A stretch of 64,000 bases of DNA from an uncultured Phycisphaeraceae bacterium (GCA_937899905.1 CALCCF010000057.1:1-64000); one strand, 5' to 3'; shown: positions 7,032-15,482, counted from the stretch's first letter. Made by a program: numbers and translations. Notes: generated by a model from the sequence alone, not told the origin.

Positions 7032-8450
7032 ATGTTCATGCGCCTGATCTATGACGAGAAGCTGGCCCAAGGGGCGTACATCATCGGCTGCCAGAAGTCG
7101 GGTGAGGCGATCGTGATCGACCCGCAGCGCGACGTCGACCGCTACATCGAGGTCGCCCGAGCCAACGACCTGAAGATCGTCGCGGCGGCCGAGACGCACA
7201 TCCACGCGGACTTCGTGTCCGGCGCCCGCGAACTGGCCCACACCCACGGCGTCCGTGTCTACGTCTCCGGAGAAGGCGGCCCAGACTGGCAAAGCCGGTG
7301 GGCCGCCAAGTACGACCACGTCACCCTCAAGGATGGCGATACGTTCTCGATCGGCAACATCGAGTTCCGTGCCGTGCACACGCCGGGTCACACGCCCGAG
7401 CACATGGTGTACCTCGTAACCGATCACGGCTCTGGCGCGAGCGAGCCCATCGGAATCTGCACCGGCGACTTCCTGTTCGTCGGCGACCTTGGACGACCCG
7501 ATCTGCTGGAGAGCGCGGCCGGCCAGCGGGGCGCGATGGAGCCCAGCGCCAAGCGATTGTTCAGCAGCGCGAAATGGCTCGGCCAGCTACCCGAGTACAT
7601 CCAGGTCTGGCCCGGGCACGGCGCGGGCAGCGCCTGCGGCAAGGCGCTCGGCGCTGTCCCCATGAGCACGGTCGGCTACGAGCGACGCTTCAACCCAGCG
7701 CTCAAGCTGGCGATCGACGACGGCGCGAGCGAGGGCTCCTTCGTAAGCTTCATCCTCGAAGGACAGCCCGAGCCGCCGATGTACTTCGCGAACATGAAGC
7801 GTGTGAATCGGGACGGACCGCCAGTGCTCGGCTCGCTCCCCCAGCCATACCAGGTTCGGCTCTCCGACCTCGCCAAGATCGATCCGCAGCAGGTCGCGAT
7901 CATCGATACGCGGCCTTGGCCCCAGTACCGAGACGGCCACCTGCCCGGGGCCATGAGCTTCCCGCTCAGCACCACGTTCAACACCGACGCAGGTTCGATG
8001 GTCCGCGAGGACGAGCAGATCTACCTGATCGTCGAACCCGAACGCCTCGAGGAAGCGGTGAGAGACCTGGTCCGCATCGGGCTCGATCGCATCGTCGGAT
8101 GGATGGATCCGACCGAGATGGCAAACGCCGCCAAGACCGCCTCGATCGCCGAGGTCTCTCCCTCCGAGGCCGCCCAGCGAATCGACCGCGGCGAAGTCGC
8201 CGTGCTCGACGTCCGCCGGGCCACCGAGCTTGCCGCGGGTCGCCTCGATGGCGCGCAGACCCTCGCCCACACCAGGCTGGCGTCAAGGCTCGACGACCTG
8301 CCGGCCGATCGCACGCTCCTCATCCATTGCCAGGGCGGCATCCGCTCTGCTCGCGCCTGCGGCTACCTCCAGAGGCTCGGATACGGCGTGATCAACATGG
8401 AAGGCGGGTACGAGGCTTGGCAGCGGGCGCACACCACGGCGAACGCCTGA
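7032..8450 (+). CDS. Persulfide dioxygenase-like metallo-beta-lactamase fused to two rhodanese domains
   Basis: The protein has 472 residues. It probably oxidises glutathione or other low-molecular-weight persulfide to sulfite and handles sulfane sulfur. The N-terminal metallo-hydrolase carries THIHAD (His56, His58, Asp60), HTPGHTPEH with His120 and CTGDFL with Asp146, the mononuclear iron His-His-Asp set of ETHE1. Two rhodanese-like domains follow, about 275-355 and 370-470. The second has the active loop IHCQGGIRS with Cys433; the first lacks the Cys and is probably structural. This is the CstB-like architecture. GGAGG lies about 10 nt before the ATG. No sulfide:quinone reductase is nearby. 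Confidence 0.87.
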   Translation: MFMRLIYDEKLAQGAYIIGCQKSGEAIVIDPQRDVDRYIEVARANDLKIVAAAETHIHADFVSGARELAHTHGVRVYVSGEGGPDWQSRWAAKYDHVTLKDGDTFSIGNIEFRAVHTPGHTPEHMVYLVTDHGSGASEPIGICTGDFLFVGDLGRPDLLESAAGQRGAMEPSAKRLFSSAKWLGQLPEYIQVWPGHGAGSACGKALGAVPMSTVGYERRFNPALKLAIDDGASEGSFVSFILEGQPEPPMYFANMKRVNRDGPPVLGSLPQPYQVRLSDLAKIDPQQVAIIDTRPWPQYRDGHLPGAMSFPLSTTFNTDAGSMVREDEQIYLIVEPERLEEAVRDLVRIGLDRIVGWMDPTEMANAAKTASIAEVSPSEAAQRIDRGEVAVLDVRRATELAAGRLDGAQTLAHTRLASRLDDLPADRTLLIHCQGGIRSARACGYLQRLGYGVINMEGGYEAWQRAHTTANA

Positions 8451-8490
8451 TCCATGCCCCAAGGCCCACCCGCCGAGAGACCACTCCCCC

Positions 8491-8496
8491 TACAAT
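8491..8496 (+). promoter_or_regulatory. Probable -10 (TACAAT) of the ABC exporter operon
   Basis: TACAAT lies 26 nt before the ATG, leaving a short leader that contains GGGAGG, a normal Shine-Dalgarno-led arrangement that contrasts with the leaderless-type genes. Confidence 0.45.
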
Positions 8497-8522
8497 CGCC
8501 GCTATTCCGGGAGGCTCGCGCG

Positions 8523-9512
8523 ATGGAACACGCGGTGGTCATCGAAAACCTGCGTAAGACGTTCGGCGACAAGGTCGCCGTCGAGGGATTGGACCTGCGA
8601 GTCCAGTCGGGCAGCCTCACCGGGCTCATCGGCCCCAACGGTGCCGGTAAGAGCACGACGATCCGCATGCTCATGTCGATCCTCTTCCCAGACTCGGGAA
8701 CCCTCAGCGTGCTCGGCAAGCGCAGCGCCCTGGAAAGCAAGGACCGCATCGGCTACTTACCTGAAGAACGCGGCGTGTACCGCAAGATGAAGGTCACGCA
8801 CTTCCTCAAGTACATGGGCAAGCTCAAGGGCCTACGAGATCCCGAGCTCGGCCAGCGCGTCGCGCATTGGCTCGATCGCGTCCAGCTCTCTGACGCCGCC
8901 GGCAAGCGGTGCGAAGAGCTCTCTAAGGGCATGCAGCAGAAGGTCCAGTTCATCGCCGCCGTGCTGCACGAGCCCGAGCTGCTGATCTTGGACGAGCCCT
9001 TCAGCGGCCTCGACCCGGTCAACCTCCGCCTGCTCCAGCAGCTGATGGTCGAGCAGCACGAGCAGGGCCGCACGGTCATCCTTTGCACGCACGTGATGTT
9101 CCAGGCCGAGCAGATGTGCGAGAGCATCGTGATGATCAACAACGGGCAGAAGGTGCTCGACGCGACGATCGAAGAGATCCGTGCGAACCACGAGCCGAGC
9201 GTGGTCCTGTTCGATCCCATCGATGGCGAGGACCCGCAGTCCGCGCGAGGTATCGATGGCATCACGGGCGTCGAGCAGACCCGCGAGGGCTGGGCCGCCC
9301 ACATCGACCTGCACGCCATCGCCGCGCCCGATGCCGTGCGCGAGATCGCTCAAGCTATCCGAGTCCGCAGCGTGGCCGCCAAGCGCGTCACGCTCGAGGA
9401 TGTGTTCGTCGAGCAGGTCGCCGGCGGCAGCGCCGATCGTGAGGCCGAGGTGCGAGACTCGCTCCGGGCCTCCGTCGATGAAAGCGAGAGCATGGAAGGA
9501 GCCACGGCTTGA
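8523..9512 (+). CDS. ABC transporter ATP-binding protein, Na+/drug exporter (NatA) type
   Basis: The ATPase has 329 residues and energises the permease encoded next. Walker A GPNGAGKST spans 37-45, the signature LSKGMQQK follows near 140, and Walker B LLILDEPFSGLD near 160. A C-terminal DUF4162-like domain (about 220-310, including VTLEDVFVEQV) is typical of the NatA/YhaQ family. The start at MEHAVVIENL is chosen because GGGAGG lies 8 nt upstream; an upstream in-frame ATG would add 23 residues without homology. The stop TGA overlaps the TTG start of the permease, so the two are translationally coupled. The substrate is unknown. Confidence 0.9.
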   Translation: MEHAVVIENLRKTFGDKVAVEGLDLRVQSGSLTGLIGPNGAGKSTTIRMLMSILFPDSGTLSVLGKRSALESKDRIGYLPEERGVYRKMKVTHFLKYMGKLKGLRDPELGQRVAHWLDRVQLSDAAGKRCEELSKGMQQKVQFIAAVLHEPELLILDEPFSGLDPVNLRLLQQLMVEQHEQGRTVILCTHVMFQAEQMCESIVMINNGQKVLDATIEEIRANHEPSVVLFDPIDGEDPQSARGIDGITGVEQTREGWAAHIDLHAIAAPDAVREIAQAIRVRSVAAKRVTLEDVFVEQVAGGSADREAEVRDSLRASVDESESMEGATA

Positions 9513-10885
9513 AACGCATCCTGCACATCGCCGGCCGCGAGTTCGCCTCGACCGTGCTGACCAAGGGCTTCCTCATCGGCGCCGTCGTCGTGCCGGCCAT
9601 CCTGGCCGTCGCAATCCCGGTCATCATCTTTATCATCAGCCAACAGAAGGCGCCGCCCATCGTCGGCACTGTCGCGATCATCGACCCCACGGGAGAGGTT
9701 GCGCCGCGGCTGGTCGAGTACCTTCGACCCGAAGCGATCGCCGAACGGCGTGGGGAGCTTGCCCAAGAGATCGGCCAGGTGGTACCTTCCGTACCCGGTG
9801 GCGGGTCCGGCGCCATCGAACAGGCGGTGGATCAGGCAATGGGCGAGCTGCCCGATCTCACGGTCGACGTGCTGCCTCCCGATGCCGACTTCGATACCGC
9901 AAAGGAGCGCATCCTCCAAGCCGTCAAGAACGACCCAGACTCGACCATCGCTGTCGCGCTCGTCGACACGGACGCGGTCCTCAAAGACGACGACGCCGAA
10001 CGCTTCGGGGCGTTCAACCTGACGGTACTGCCACGATTGGATGAGCGCACCATCGGTGAGATCCGCAGCGGGCTCAACCGAAGCGTTCTAGACGCTCGCT
10101 ACGCCGCGAATGGCTACGAGACCGAACTCATCGAAGCCCTCACTCGAGTAGGCGCGCCCGCCACGAGCGAGATCACCGAAGAGGGCGAACGCACCTCGAC
10201 GAGCGCCCTGAGCTTCATCCTCCCCGTCGTTATGATGATGCTCGTCCTCGGTGCGGTCTTCACCGGCGGGCAGTACCTGCTCACCACCACAATCGAAGAG
10301 AAGTCTAACCGCGTCGTCGAGGTCCTGCTCAGCGCCGTCTCACCCACGCAGCTCATGGCCGGCAAGATCCTGGGCCAGATGGTCGTGGGCCTCTCGATGC
10401 TGGCGATCTACTCGGGCGTTGGCATCAGCGCCCTCATCGCGTTCAGCCTGGCCGACCTCATCAACCCGATGGACATCGTCTGGATGTTCCTGTTCTTCCT
10501 CACGGGCTACGGCATGATCGCCTCGCTCATGGCCTCGGCAGGCGCGGCCGTCAACGACCTGCGCGAAGCCCAGACGTTCATGACGCCCATCATGATGTTC
10601 ATGATGATCCCCTACCTCATGATGCTCGTGATCCCGCGAGCACCAAACTCGACGCTGGCCGTTGTGCTCAGCTTTATCCCTCCGATCAACCCCTTCATCA
10701 TGATGCTCCGCATCGCCAGCAACGACCCGCCACCGTTCTGGCAGATCCTGCTCGCGCTGCTCGTTTCCATCGGCGGCGCAGTTGTCGCCATATGGCTCGC
10801 CGGCAAGATCTTCCGCGTCGGCATGCTCATGTTCGGCAAGCCGCCAGACTTCAAGACACTCATCCGCTGGGTCCGCATGGCGTGA
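9509..10885 (+). CDS. ABC transporter permease, NatB/ABC-2 type
   Basis: The membrane subunit has 458 residues. One membrane segment lies at about 20-42, followed by a roughly 180-residue exported domain rich in Asp/Glu, then a cluster of five or six segments from about 235 to the C-terminus with the family-typical EEKSNRVVEVLLSAVSPTQ loop. This is the NatB plan used for sodium, drug or lipid export. The start is TTG, sharing bases with the stop of the ATPase (TTGA), with AAGGAG 8-9 nt upstream. Its own TGA overlaps the GTG of the following methyltransferase. The transported substrate is not evident from sequence or neighbours. Confidence 0.88.
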   Translation: MKRILHIAGREFASTVLTKGFLIGAVVVPAILAVAIPVIIFIISQQKAPPIVGTVAIIDPTGEVAPRLVEYLRPEAIAERRGELAQEIGQVVPSVPGGGSGAIEQAVDQAMGELPDLTVDVLPPDADFDTAKERILQAVKNDPDSTIAVALVDTDAVLKDDDAERFGAFNLTVLPRLDERTIGEIRSGLNRSVLDARYAANGYETELIEALTRVGAPATSEITEEGERTSTSALSFILPVVMMMLVLGAVFTGGQYLLTTTIEEKSNRVVEVLLSAVSPTQLMAGKILGQMVVGLSMLAIYSGVGISALIAFSLADLINPMDIVWMFLFFLTGYGMIASLMASAGAAVNDLREAQTFMTPIMMFMMIPYLMMLVIPRAPNSTLAVVLSFIPPINPFIMMLRIASNDPPPFWQILLALLVSIGGAVVAIWLAGKIFRVGMLMFGKPPDFKTLIRWVRMA

Positions 10886-11694
10886 GCGAGCCCGCAACTA
10901 AGACACCCTCGGCCCAGGACCTCTACGAGGTCTGTGTGCAGAGCCCGACCCACGTGGTCGATCTGCTCCGCGCCATCCATGGCGGCGAACCCACACGCCT
11001 CGGCGAGGACTTCGCGGGTTCGGGCGCGGTCAGCCGAAACTGGGTCACGCTCGGAAGCGACCATGAGTCATGGTGCGTCGATCGTGACGCGGCTGCCTTA
11101 TCGCGATGCAACGGCGTGGAGCGCATCCACACGCGCGTCGGCGATGTTCGCGAAGAGGGCGCTCCAACCGACGCCATCTGGGTCGGCAACTTCTCCATCG
11201 GCTACCACCACGATCGCACGAGCCTGCTCGCGTACCTACGTCACGTGCGCGCTCGGCTCAACGCTGGCGGAGTCTTCGTCTGTGATACCTACGGCGGCGA
11301 GAGCGCCTTCCTGCTCGGCGAGGTCCACCGCTTCCACCAACTGCCCCAGCACCTTTCCCCCGATGGCACTGGCGGCTGGCGCGTGCGGTACACCTGGGAG
11401 CAGCGCGACGGAGACCCGCTCACCGGGATGGTCACCAACGCGTTGCACTTCCGGATCGAACGCGCGGGCGTGATCGAGACCGAGCTCATCGACGCGTTCA
11501 TCTACCGCTGGCGGCTGTGGTCCGTGCCAGAGCTGCGCGACGCGATGGCCGAGGCCGGCTTCGCCTCCACCGCCGTCTACGGCCAGCTGCCCGACGCCGT
11601 CGACGACGAGGGCCGCCCGTTCATCCAGCCCATCGAGGACGCCGAAGAGCTCGACGACAGTTTTATTGTCTGTGTGGCAGGCCGAGTGGAATAG
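10882..11694 (+). CDS. Class I SAM-dependent methyltransferase
   Basis: The protein has 270 residues. The glycine motif is LGEDFAGSGAVSR near residue 36, with an acidic residue two strands later (WCVDRD) for the ribose, then GNFSIGYHH and a conserved VCDTYGGESAF. These mark a small-molecule or protein methyltransferase fold; the substrate is unknown. The frame is open 30 codons upstream, but GTG overlapping the permease stop (GTGA) is the natural start and matches the coupling used throughout the window. Membership of the exporter operon may mean it modifies the exported compound, which is speculative. A 73-bp gap with no clear terminator follows. Confidence 0.82.
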   Translation: MSEPATKTPSAQDLYEVCVQSPTHVVDLLRAIHGGEPTRLGEDFAGSGAVSRNWVTLGSDHESWCVDRDAAALSRCNGVERIHTRVGDVREEGAPTDAIWVGNFSIGYHHDRTSLLAYLRHVRARLNAGGVFVCDTYGGESAFLLGEVHRFHQLPQHLSPDGTGGWRVRYTWEQRDGDPLTGMVTNALHFRIERAGVIETELIDAFIYRWRLWSVPELRDAMAEAGFASTAVYGQLPDAVDDEGRPFIQPIEDAEELDDSFIVCVAGRVE

Positions 11695-11767
11695 CCGGCA
11701 CCCCGTGATTGATAGTGCACACTAACGTCGCCATGAGGCGGCAAGACAACTCACACGGGGACTCGCC

Positions 11768-12241
11768 ATGACCACCACCAGCCAAGATCACAACACCAAC
11801 AACGCTGCATCTGGCGGCCTGCCGACCATCGACTCGGGCAAGCCCTTCGCCATCGCCTCCTGGGTGGGCCAGATCGTCACGGCAGTCATCCTGGGCCAGA
11901 CGCTGTTCTTCAAGTTCACCAACGCCCCCGAGACCCAGGTGATCTTCCAGGACCTTGGCGGCCGACCCGCCGCCCTCGCCTCGGCGGTCGCGGAGCTCGT
12001 CGTCGTCGTCCTGATCCTCGTGCCCAAGACGGCCGTATTCGGAGCTCTTGGCGCCGTCATGATCATGCTGGGCGCCATCGCCTCGCACATCGCCGTCATC
12101 GGCATCGCAGTGCCCACGCCCGACGGCACCGGCGACGACGGCGGGCTCCTCTTCGGCATGGCCGTCGTCGTGCTGCTGATGTCCGCCATGGTTGCCGCCC
12201 TCAGGCGCAACGCGGCGCTCGGGTTGCTCCGCGAGGCCTAA
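11768..12241 (+). CDS. DoxX-like integral membrane protein
   Basis: The protein has 157 residues and four predicted membrane segments (about 28-50, 66-86, 88-110, 122-145). After a 25-residue polar N-terminus, the segment ILGQTLFFKFTNAPE followed by VIFQDLGG matches the DoxX family pattern of a first helix ending in a K-F-T/A motif. DoxX-type proteins are small quinone-associated or redox-linked membrane proteins, but the role of this member is unknown. The start has GGGGA about 9 nt upstream. The loop between helices 3 and 4 is acidic (DGTGDDGG). Confidence 0.6.
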   Translation: MTTTSQDHNTNNAASGGLPTIDSGKPFAIASWVGQIVTAVILGQTLFFKFTNAPETQVIFQDLGGRPAALASAVAELVVVVLILVPKTAVFGALGAVMIMLGAIASHIAVIGIAVPTPDGTGDDGGLLFGMAVVVLLMSAMVAALRRNAALGLLREA

Positions 12242-12257
12242 AGACCACGGGCGGGTC

Positions 12258-12291
12258 GCTCCTAGACTGTTGAGACACAGTCTCAAGGAGC
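12258..12291 (+). promoter_or_regulatory. Inverted repeat spanning a possible -10 and the Shine-Dalgarno site of the M28 peptidase gene
   Basis: GCTCCT-AGACTGT, a 6-nt loop, ACAGTCT, a 2-nt bulge, AGGAGC: a 13-bp stem. The right arm contains AGGAG, the ribosome-binding site 5 nt before ATG, and the left arm contains TAGACT, a possible -10. It is either an operator across the start of transcription or, if transcription starts upstream, a hairpin hiding the ribosome-binding site. Confidence 0.5.
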
Positions 12292-12295
12292 GCCC

Positions 12296-13588
12296 ATGCC
12301 ACGCACGATCCGTATCCGAACCGCCCTCATGGCTGCCTCGCTGGCGGCCTTTTCCGCGTCCGCACACGCCCAGCAATGCCCCATCGCCGAGGCGCTCCAG
12401 GCCAGCGACGCCGACGTCCGGCTCTACGACACGCATGTCTCCACGCTCTCGAGCCCGGCCATGGGCGGACGCCTGCCGGCGAGCCCGGGCATGGAACTCG
12501 CCAAGGGTTACGTCCAGCGCGTCTTCGAGATCGCGGGCCTCGAACCAGCCTTCGGCTCCGAAGGTGACGCGTCCTGGCGGCAGCCCTTCGATTGGAACGG
12601 GCAGACCGCCGAGAACGTGGGCGGCATCCTGCGAGGCCGTGGCAACCTCGCCGACCAGTACATTGTCGTGGGCGCGCACCTCGACCACCTGGGCATGGGC
12701 GAGGGCAGTTCTCGCGGCACCTCGGGCCAACTCCACCCTGGCGCCGACGACAACGCCTCGGGCGTCGCGGCCGTGCTGCTGATGGCAGACCAATTGGCAT
12801 CGTCCTACGCACAAAGCGATGAGGATCACCGCAGCGTGCTTTTCCTTGCCCTGAGCGGCGAAGAGACAGGCCTCCAGGGCGCGACCTACTACGCCAACAA
12901 CCCGATCGCCCCGATCACCACGCACACCATCATGATCAACATCGACATGATCGGACGCATCCAAGAAGACCGCATCAGCGTCTCCGGCCTCGGTACCGCC
13001 GCGGGGCTCGAGCGCACGCTCTCCCCGGTGTTCGAGGCCTCCGAAATGCGTGAGCAGATTGAGTCCTCGATGAGCGCGCGCAGCGACCACTACGCGTTCT
13101 ACGAGGCCAACGTCCCCGTGCTCTTCGTCACGCAAACCGACCAGCACGACGACTACCACACGCAGAACGACATGCCCTGGAAGATCAACCGGACCGACGG
13201 GGCCGAGACCGCCGCCGTGATGTCCGAAGTCGTGCGCACCTTGTCGACCGTGCGCAGCAACCTCGCGTTCACGCGGGTGCAGAGCGCGTCGCGCGGCCCG
13301 AGCATGGGCAGCATGCGTGTCCGCTTCGGCATCCGCCCGGGCACGTACGTCGACGGTGTCAGCGGTGTCGCCGTCGGTGGCGTCACGCCCGATTCGCCGG
13401 CCGACTACGCGGGCGTGAAGGCCGGCGACGTGCTGGTCTCCTGGAACGGCGAAGCGGTCGGCGATGTCCGCGCCTGGATGGGCCAGCTCATGCGGCACAA
13501 CCCCGGCGACGTCGTGACGATCGCCGTCGATCGCGAGGGCGAACGCATCGAGCTCCGCGTGACCCTGCAAGGCCGCGACGGCGTCTGA
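12296..13588 (+). CDS. Secreted M28-family metallopeptidase with C-terminal PDZ domain
   Basis: The protein has 430 residues. A signal peptide (1-25, ending SAHAQ) sends it out of the cytoplasm. The M28 zinc site is complete: GAHLDH (His128, Asp130), GADDNASG with bridging Asp151, SGEETG with Glu189/Glu190, Asp217 in IDMIGR and His288 in DYHTQND. It should act as an aminopeptidase or a related peptidase on peptides. Residues about 345-425 form a PDZ-like domain (VGGVTPDSPADYAGVKAGD). That combination of M28 and PDZ occurs in planctomycetes and myxobacteria. AGGAG precedes the ATG, embedded in an inverted repeat. A strong hairpin follows the gene. Confidence 0.92.
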   Translation: MPRTIRIRTALMAASLAAFSASAHAQQCPIAEALQASDADVRLYDTHVSTLSSPAMGGRLPASPGMELAKGYVQRVFEIAGLEPAFGSEGDASWRQPFDWNGQTAENVGGILRGRGNLADQYIVVGAHLDHLGMGEGSSRGTSGQLHPGADDNASGVAAVLLMADQLASSYAQSDEDHRSVLFLALSGEETGLQGATYYANNPIAPITTHTIMINIDMIGRIQEDRISVSGLGTAAGLERTLSPVFEASEMREQIESSMSARSDHYAFYEANVPVLFVTQTDQHDDYHTQNDMPWKINRTDGAETAAVMSEVVRTLSTVRSNLAFTRVQSASRGPSMGSMRVRFGIRPGTYVDGVSGVAVGGVTPDSPADYAGVKAGDVLVSWNGEAVGDVRAWMGQLMRHNPGDVVTIAVDREGERIELRVTLQGRDGV

Positions 13589-13617
13589 GCACACCCCCAC
13601 ATCCGACCGCCAAGAAC

Positions 13618-13649
13618 ACAGCCCCGGCGTCGATGAACGCCGGGGCTGT
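13618..13649. terminator. Terminator-like hairpin between the M28 gene and tRNA-Thr
   Basis: A perfect 13-bp stem (ACAGCCCCGGCGT with its complement) and a 6-nt loop lie between two convergent genes. The T-run is poor on both strands, so it may terminate weakly or block read-through in both directions. Confidence 0.6.
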
Positions 13650-13660
13650 CGCATCAGCAA

Positions 13661-13733
13661 AGCCACCTATCGGACTCGAACCGATGACCTAAGCTTTACG
13701 AAAGCTTCGCTCTACCAACTGAGCTAAGGTGGC
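13661..13733 (-). tRNA. tRNA-Thr (anticodon CGU)
   Basis: Cloverleaf with a 7-bp acceptor stem GCCACCT/AGGTGGC, a D-arm with AGCTCAGTTGGTAGAGC, an anticodon stem AAGCT/AGCTT around loop TTCGTAA (anticodon CGU, reading ACG), and a T-loop GGTTCGAGTCC. The discriminator base is U and CCA is not encoded. Confidence 0.95.
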
Positions 13734-13858
13734 ACCCAAACATGTCCCTGCCCGGACGACGCGTCGCCACGAGCAGGCCCCAAGTATTCGGCCCTCGTCG
13801 CGAGGTGTCCAGCGGCATGGGCACAATGCCGCTGCGACTGCGACTCGGTCTCACTTTT

Positions 13859-13880
13859 TGAATGAGACTCATTCTCACTG
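13859..13880. promoter_or_regulatory. Fur-box-like palindrome upstream of the small cysteine protein
   Basis: AATGAGACTCATT is a perfect 6-1-6 palindrome and, with its flank, reads GAGAATGAGTCTCATTC on the minus strand, matching about 13 of 19 positions of the classical Fur box. It lies just upstream of CATACT/TACTAG, a plausible -10. The rest of the 13734-13972 gap shows no gene. Confidence 0.5.
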
Positions 13881-13972
13881 CACATTGGGCGTTTTCATGC
13901 CATACTAGTGGCGTTGTCGCGGGCACCGGCTCGCGCCAGAACCGAACGCCCACCACCGCCAGGAGGCACCCA

Positions 13973-14182
13973 ATGCTCCAGATCACCGACGGCCAGTGCG
14001 GCAAGTGCGCCCACTTCGGCGAAGAGCACGATGGCAGCGAGAAGCTCGTCCAGATCCGCATCAGCGGCCAGGCCCCCGAGGACTTCCAGGAGACCTGCGG
14101 TCACCCGCAGCTCAAGCCCCTGAACCTCACCGTCACGGCTTCGAGCGGCTGCGCGGGATTCACCCCCGCCATGGCCGGGTAA
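13973..14182 (+). CDS. Small cysteine-containing protein of unknown function
   Basis: The protein has 69 residues. The start is set by AGGAGG 7 nt before this ATG; a longer open frame upstream has no such site. It has a CGKC pair at 9-12 followed by HFGEEH, a TCGHP around 42-45 and a lone Cys near 60. That gives four cysteines plus histidines in a domain of about 60 residues, suggesting one bound iron or zinc ion, but I recognise no named family. It stands alone as a transcription unit: a Fur-box-like element lies about 95 bp upstream and a clear intrinsic terminator follows. Iron-responsive expression is inferred from that element. Confidence 0.72.
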   Translation: MLQITDGQCGKCAHFGEEHDGSEKLVQIRISGQAPEDFQETCGHPQLKPLNLTVTASSGCAGFTPAMAG

Positions 14183-14236
14183 GCCGCCGAGCCAACGCGC
14201 TCCGCAGAGTACCCACCCGCACAACGTAAACCATCC

Positions 14237-14262
14237 GCCGCGTCCATCGCGGCTTTTTCTTT
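14237..14262 (+). terminator. Intrinsic terminator after the small cysteine protein
   Basis: Stem GCCGCG/CGCGGC with a 5-nt loop TCCAT, followed by TTTTTCTTT. Confidence 0.75.
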
Positions 14263-14284
14263 GGCATGAACCGACAGGGAGCCC

Positions 14285-14914
14285 ATGAATCGGACCCGAA
14301 AGATCCTCGCCGCCGTCTCGGCGACCGCCCTGGTTGTCCTCTCGCTCGGCTTCGTAGGGTGCGTCAAGACCTCCGGCGGGGAGTGGTACATCCACTCGGC
14401 CGCGCTCCCGGAGGACTGGCCCGAGCTCACGCCCGTGGGCGAGGTGCAGGTGAAGTCTTACCCGCTCTATCGCTCGGCCGAGGTCTCGGCACTCAGCGTG
14501 GGCTCCAGCGACTCGTCGCTCTTCCGGGAGCTCTTTCGTCACATCAGCAGCGAAGACATCGCCATGACCGCGCCCGTTGAGATGCGATACAACGGAGACG
14601 ATGCCGGCGACAACAGCATGGCGGCCATGGCCTTCTACTACCGAGATACGAGCATCGGCTCGACCGGCACCGATGGCAACGTCGTTGTTGAAGACATCGA
14701 ACCCCAGCAAGCGGCGACCGTCGGCGTACGCGGGCCATACAGCACGCGCAACTACGAGAAGGGCCTCACGCTCGTCCGAGACTGGCTCGCCGACAATCCG
14801 CAGTGGCAGCCCGACGGCGAGCCGCGATACCTGGGCTACAACGGACCGTTCGTGCTGTGGTTCATGAGGTACGGCGAGGTGCAAGTGCCGGTGCGCGAGA
14901 CAGGCACCCAATAG
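14285..14914 (+). CDS. SOUL-family haem-binding lipoprotein
   Basis: The protein has 209 residues. The N-terminus is a lipoprotein signal with lipobox LGFVGC and Cys26, so it should be membrane-anchored outside the cytoplasm. The body matches the SOUL/HBP fold: VGEVQVKSYPLYRSAEV, FRELFRHISSEDIAMTAPVEM (the I-x-MTAPV motif is the family hallmark), and GPYSTRNYEKGL with YLGYNGPF near the end. SOUL proteins bind haem or porphyrin, often without a fixed ligand residue. GGGA lies a few bases upstream of the start. It lies next to, but is convergent with, the thioredoxin lipoprotein. Confidence 0.87.
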   Translation: MNRTRKILAAVSATALVVLSLGFVGCVKTSGGEWYIHSAALPEDWPELTPVGEVQVKSYPLYRSAEVSALSVGSSDSSLFRELFRHISSEDIAMTAPVEMRYNGDDAGDNSMAAMAFYYRDTSIGSTGTDGNVVVEDIEPQQAATVGVRGPYSTRNYEKGLTLVRDWLADNPQWQPDGEPRYLGYNGPFVLWFMRYGEVQVPVRETGTQ

Positions 14915-14924
14915 TCCGCCCGAG

Positions 14925-15482
14925 TTACTCTGGCAGGCTCTCGAGCCATCCCAGCAGATCCGACGCCGAGCGCTGGCCGCGCAGCTGCGCGATGACCTCG
15001 CCGTCCCGAAGCGCGTAGGTCATCGGGATGCCACGCGATCCCAGGTGTGCGTCGACGAGTTCGGGCGATCGATCGACCTCGACATGGGTCGCCAAGAAGC
15101 GATCGTCCGAAAGCACTGCGATCACCTCGCCATCGTTCAACGCGTCCCGTTTGTACTGCTGGCACGGAGCGCAACGATCGGCCGTCGCGAACGCGATGAC
15201 CAGGCGCGCATCACCGGCCTCCTCGATCGCAACGTCGAGCGTCGGAGCGTCGGCGATCAGCGATGGAAGCTCGATCGTCTCTCGCGCGACGATGAAGCCC
15301 GTATCGGGGTCGTACTCATGCTCGACCGGCAGTCGATCCATCCATGCTTGGATCGCGGGCGGCGGCGTGGCGGGCTGTGCGCCATCAGCATCCATCACGA
15401 CCTCCGATCCCGAGCCCGGCGTGCTGCAACCAGCAACGGAGAGTGCGACGAGAATCGACAAGAACGCGACGGGCTTCATCAT
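14925..15482 (-). CDS. Thioredoxin-fold lipoprotein
   Basis: The protein has 185 residues from the chosen ATG. Possible starts are a GTG two codons upstream and an ATG one codon downstream; none has a strong Shine-Dalgarno site. The signal ends in lipobox SVAGC (Cys19). After a Pro/Ala linker and a 50-residue domain, the thioredoxin active site is ADRCAPCQQY (Cys104-Cys107), with the cis-Pro loop GIPMTYAL. It should be an envelope thiol-disulfide protein, perhaps a reductase for secreted proteins or cytochrome maturation. The CAPC motif is a thioredoxin-type dipeptide variant. It ends 10 bp from the convergent SOUL gene. Confidence 0.85.
   Translation of the reverse strand: MMKPVAFLSILVALSVAGCSTPGSGSEVVMDADGAQPATPPPAIQAWMDRLPVEHEYDPDTGFIVARETIELPSLIADAPTLDVAIEEAGDARLVIAFATADRCAPCQQYKRDALNDGEVIAVLSDDRFLATHVEVDRSPELVDAHLGSRGIPMTYALRDGEVIAQLRGQRSASDLLGWLESLPE

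Noticed and set aside
11663-13666. Very long antisense frame opposite the DoxX-like and M28 genes
   Set aside because: The M28 protein on the other strand has a complete zinc site; the antisense translation is His/Asp/Gly-rich without domains.
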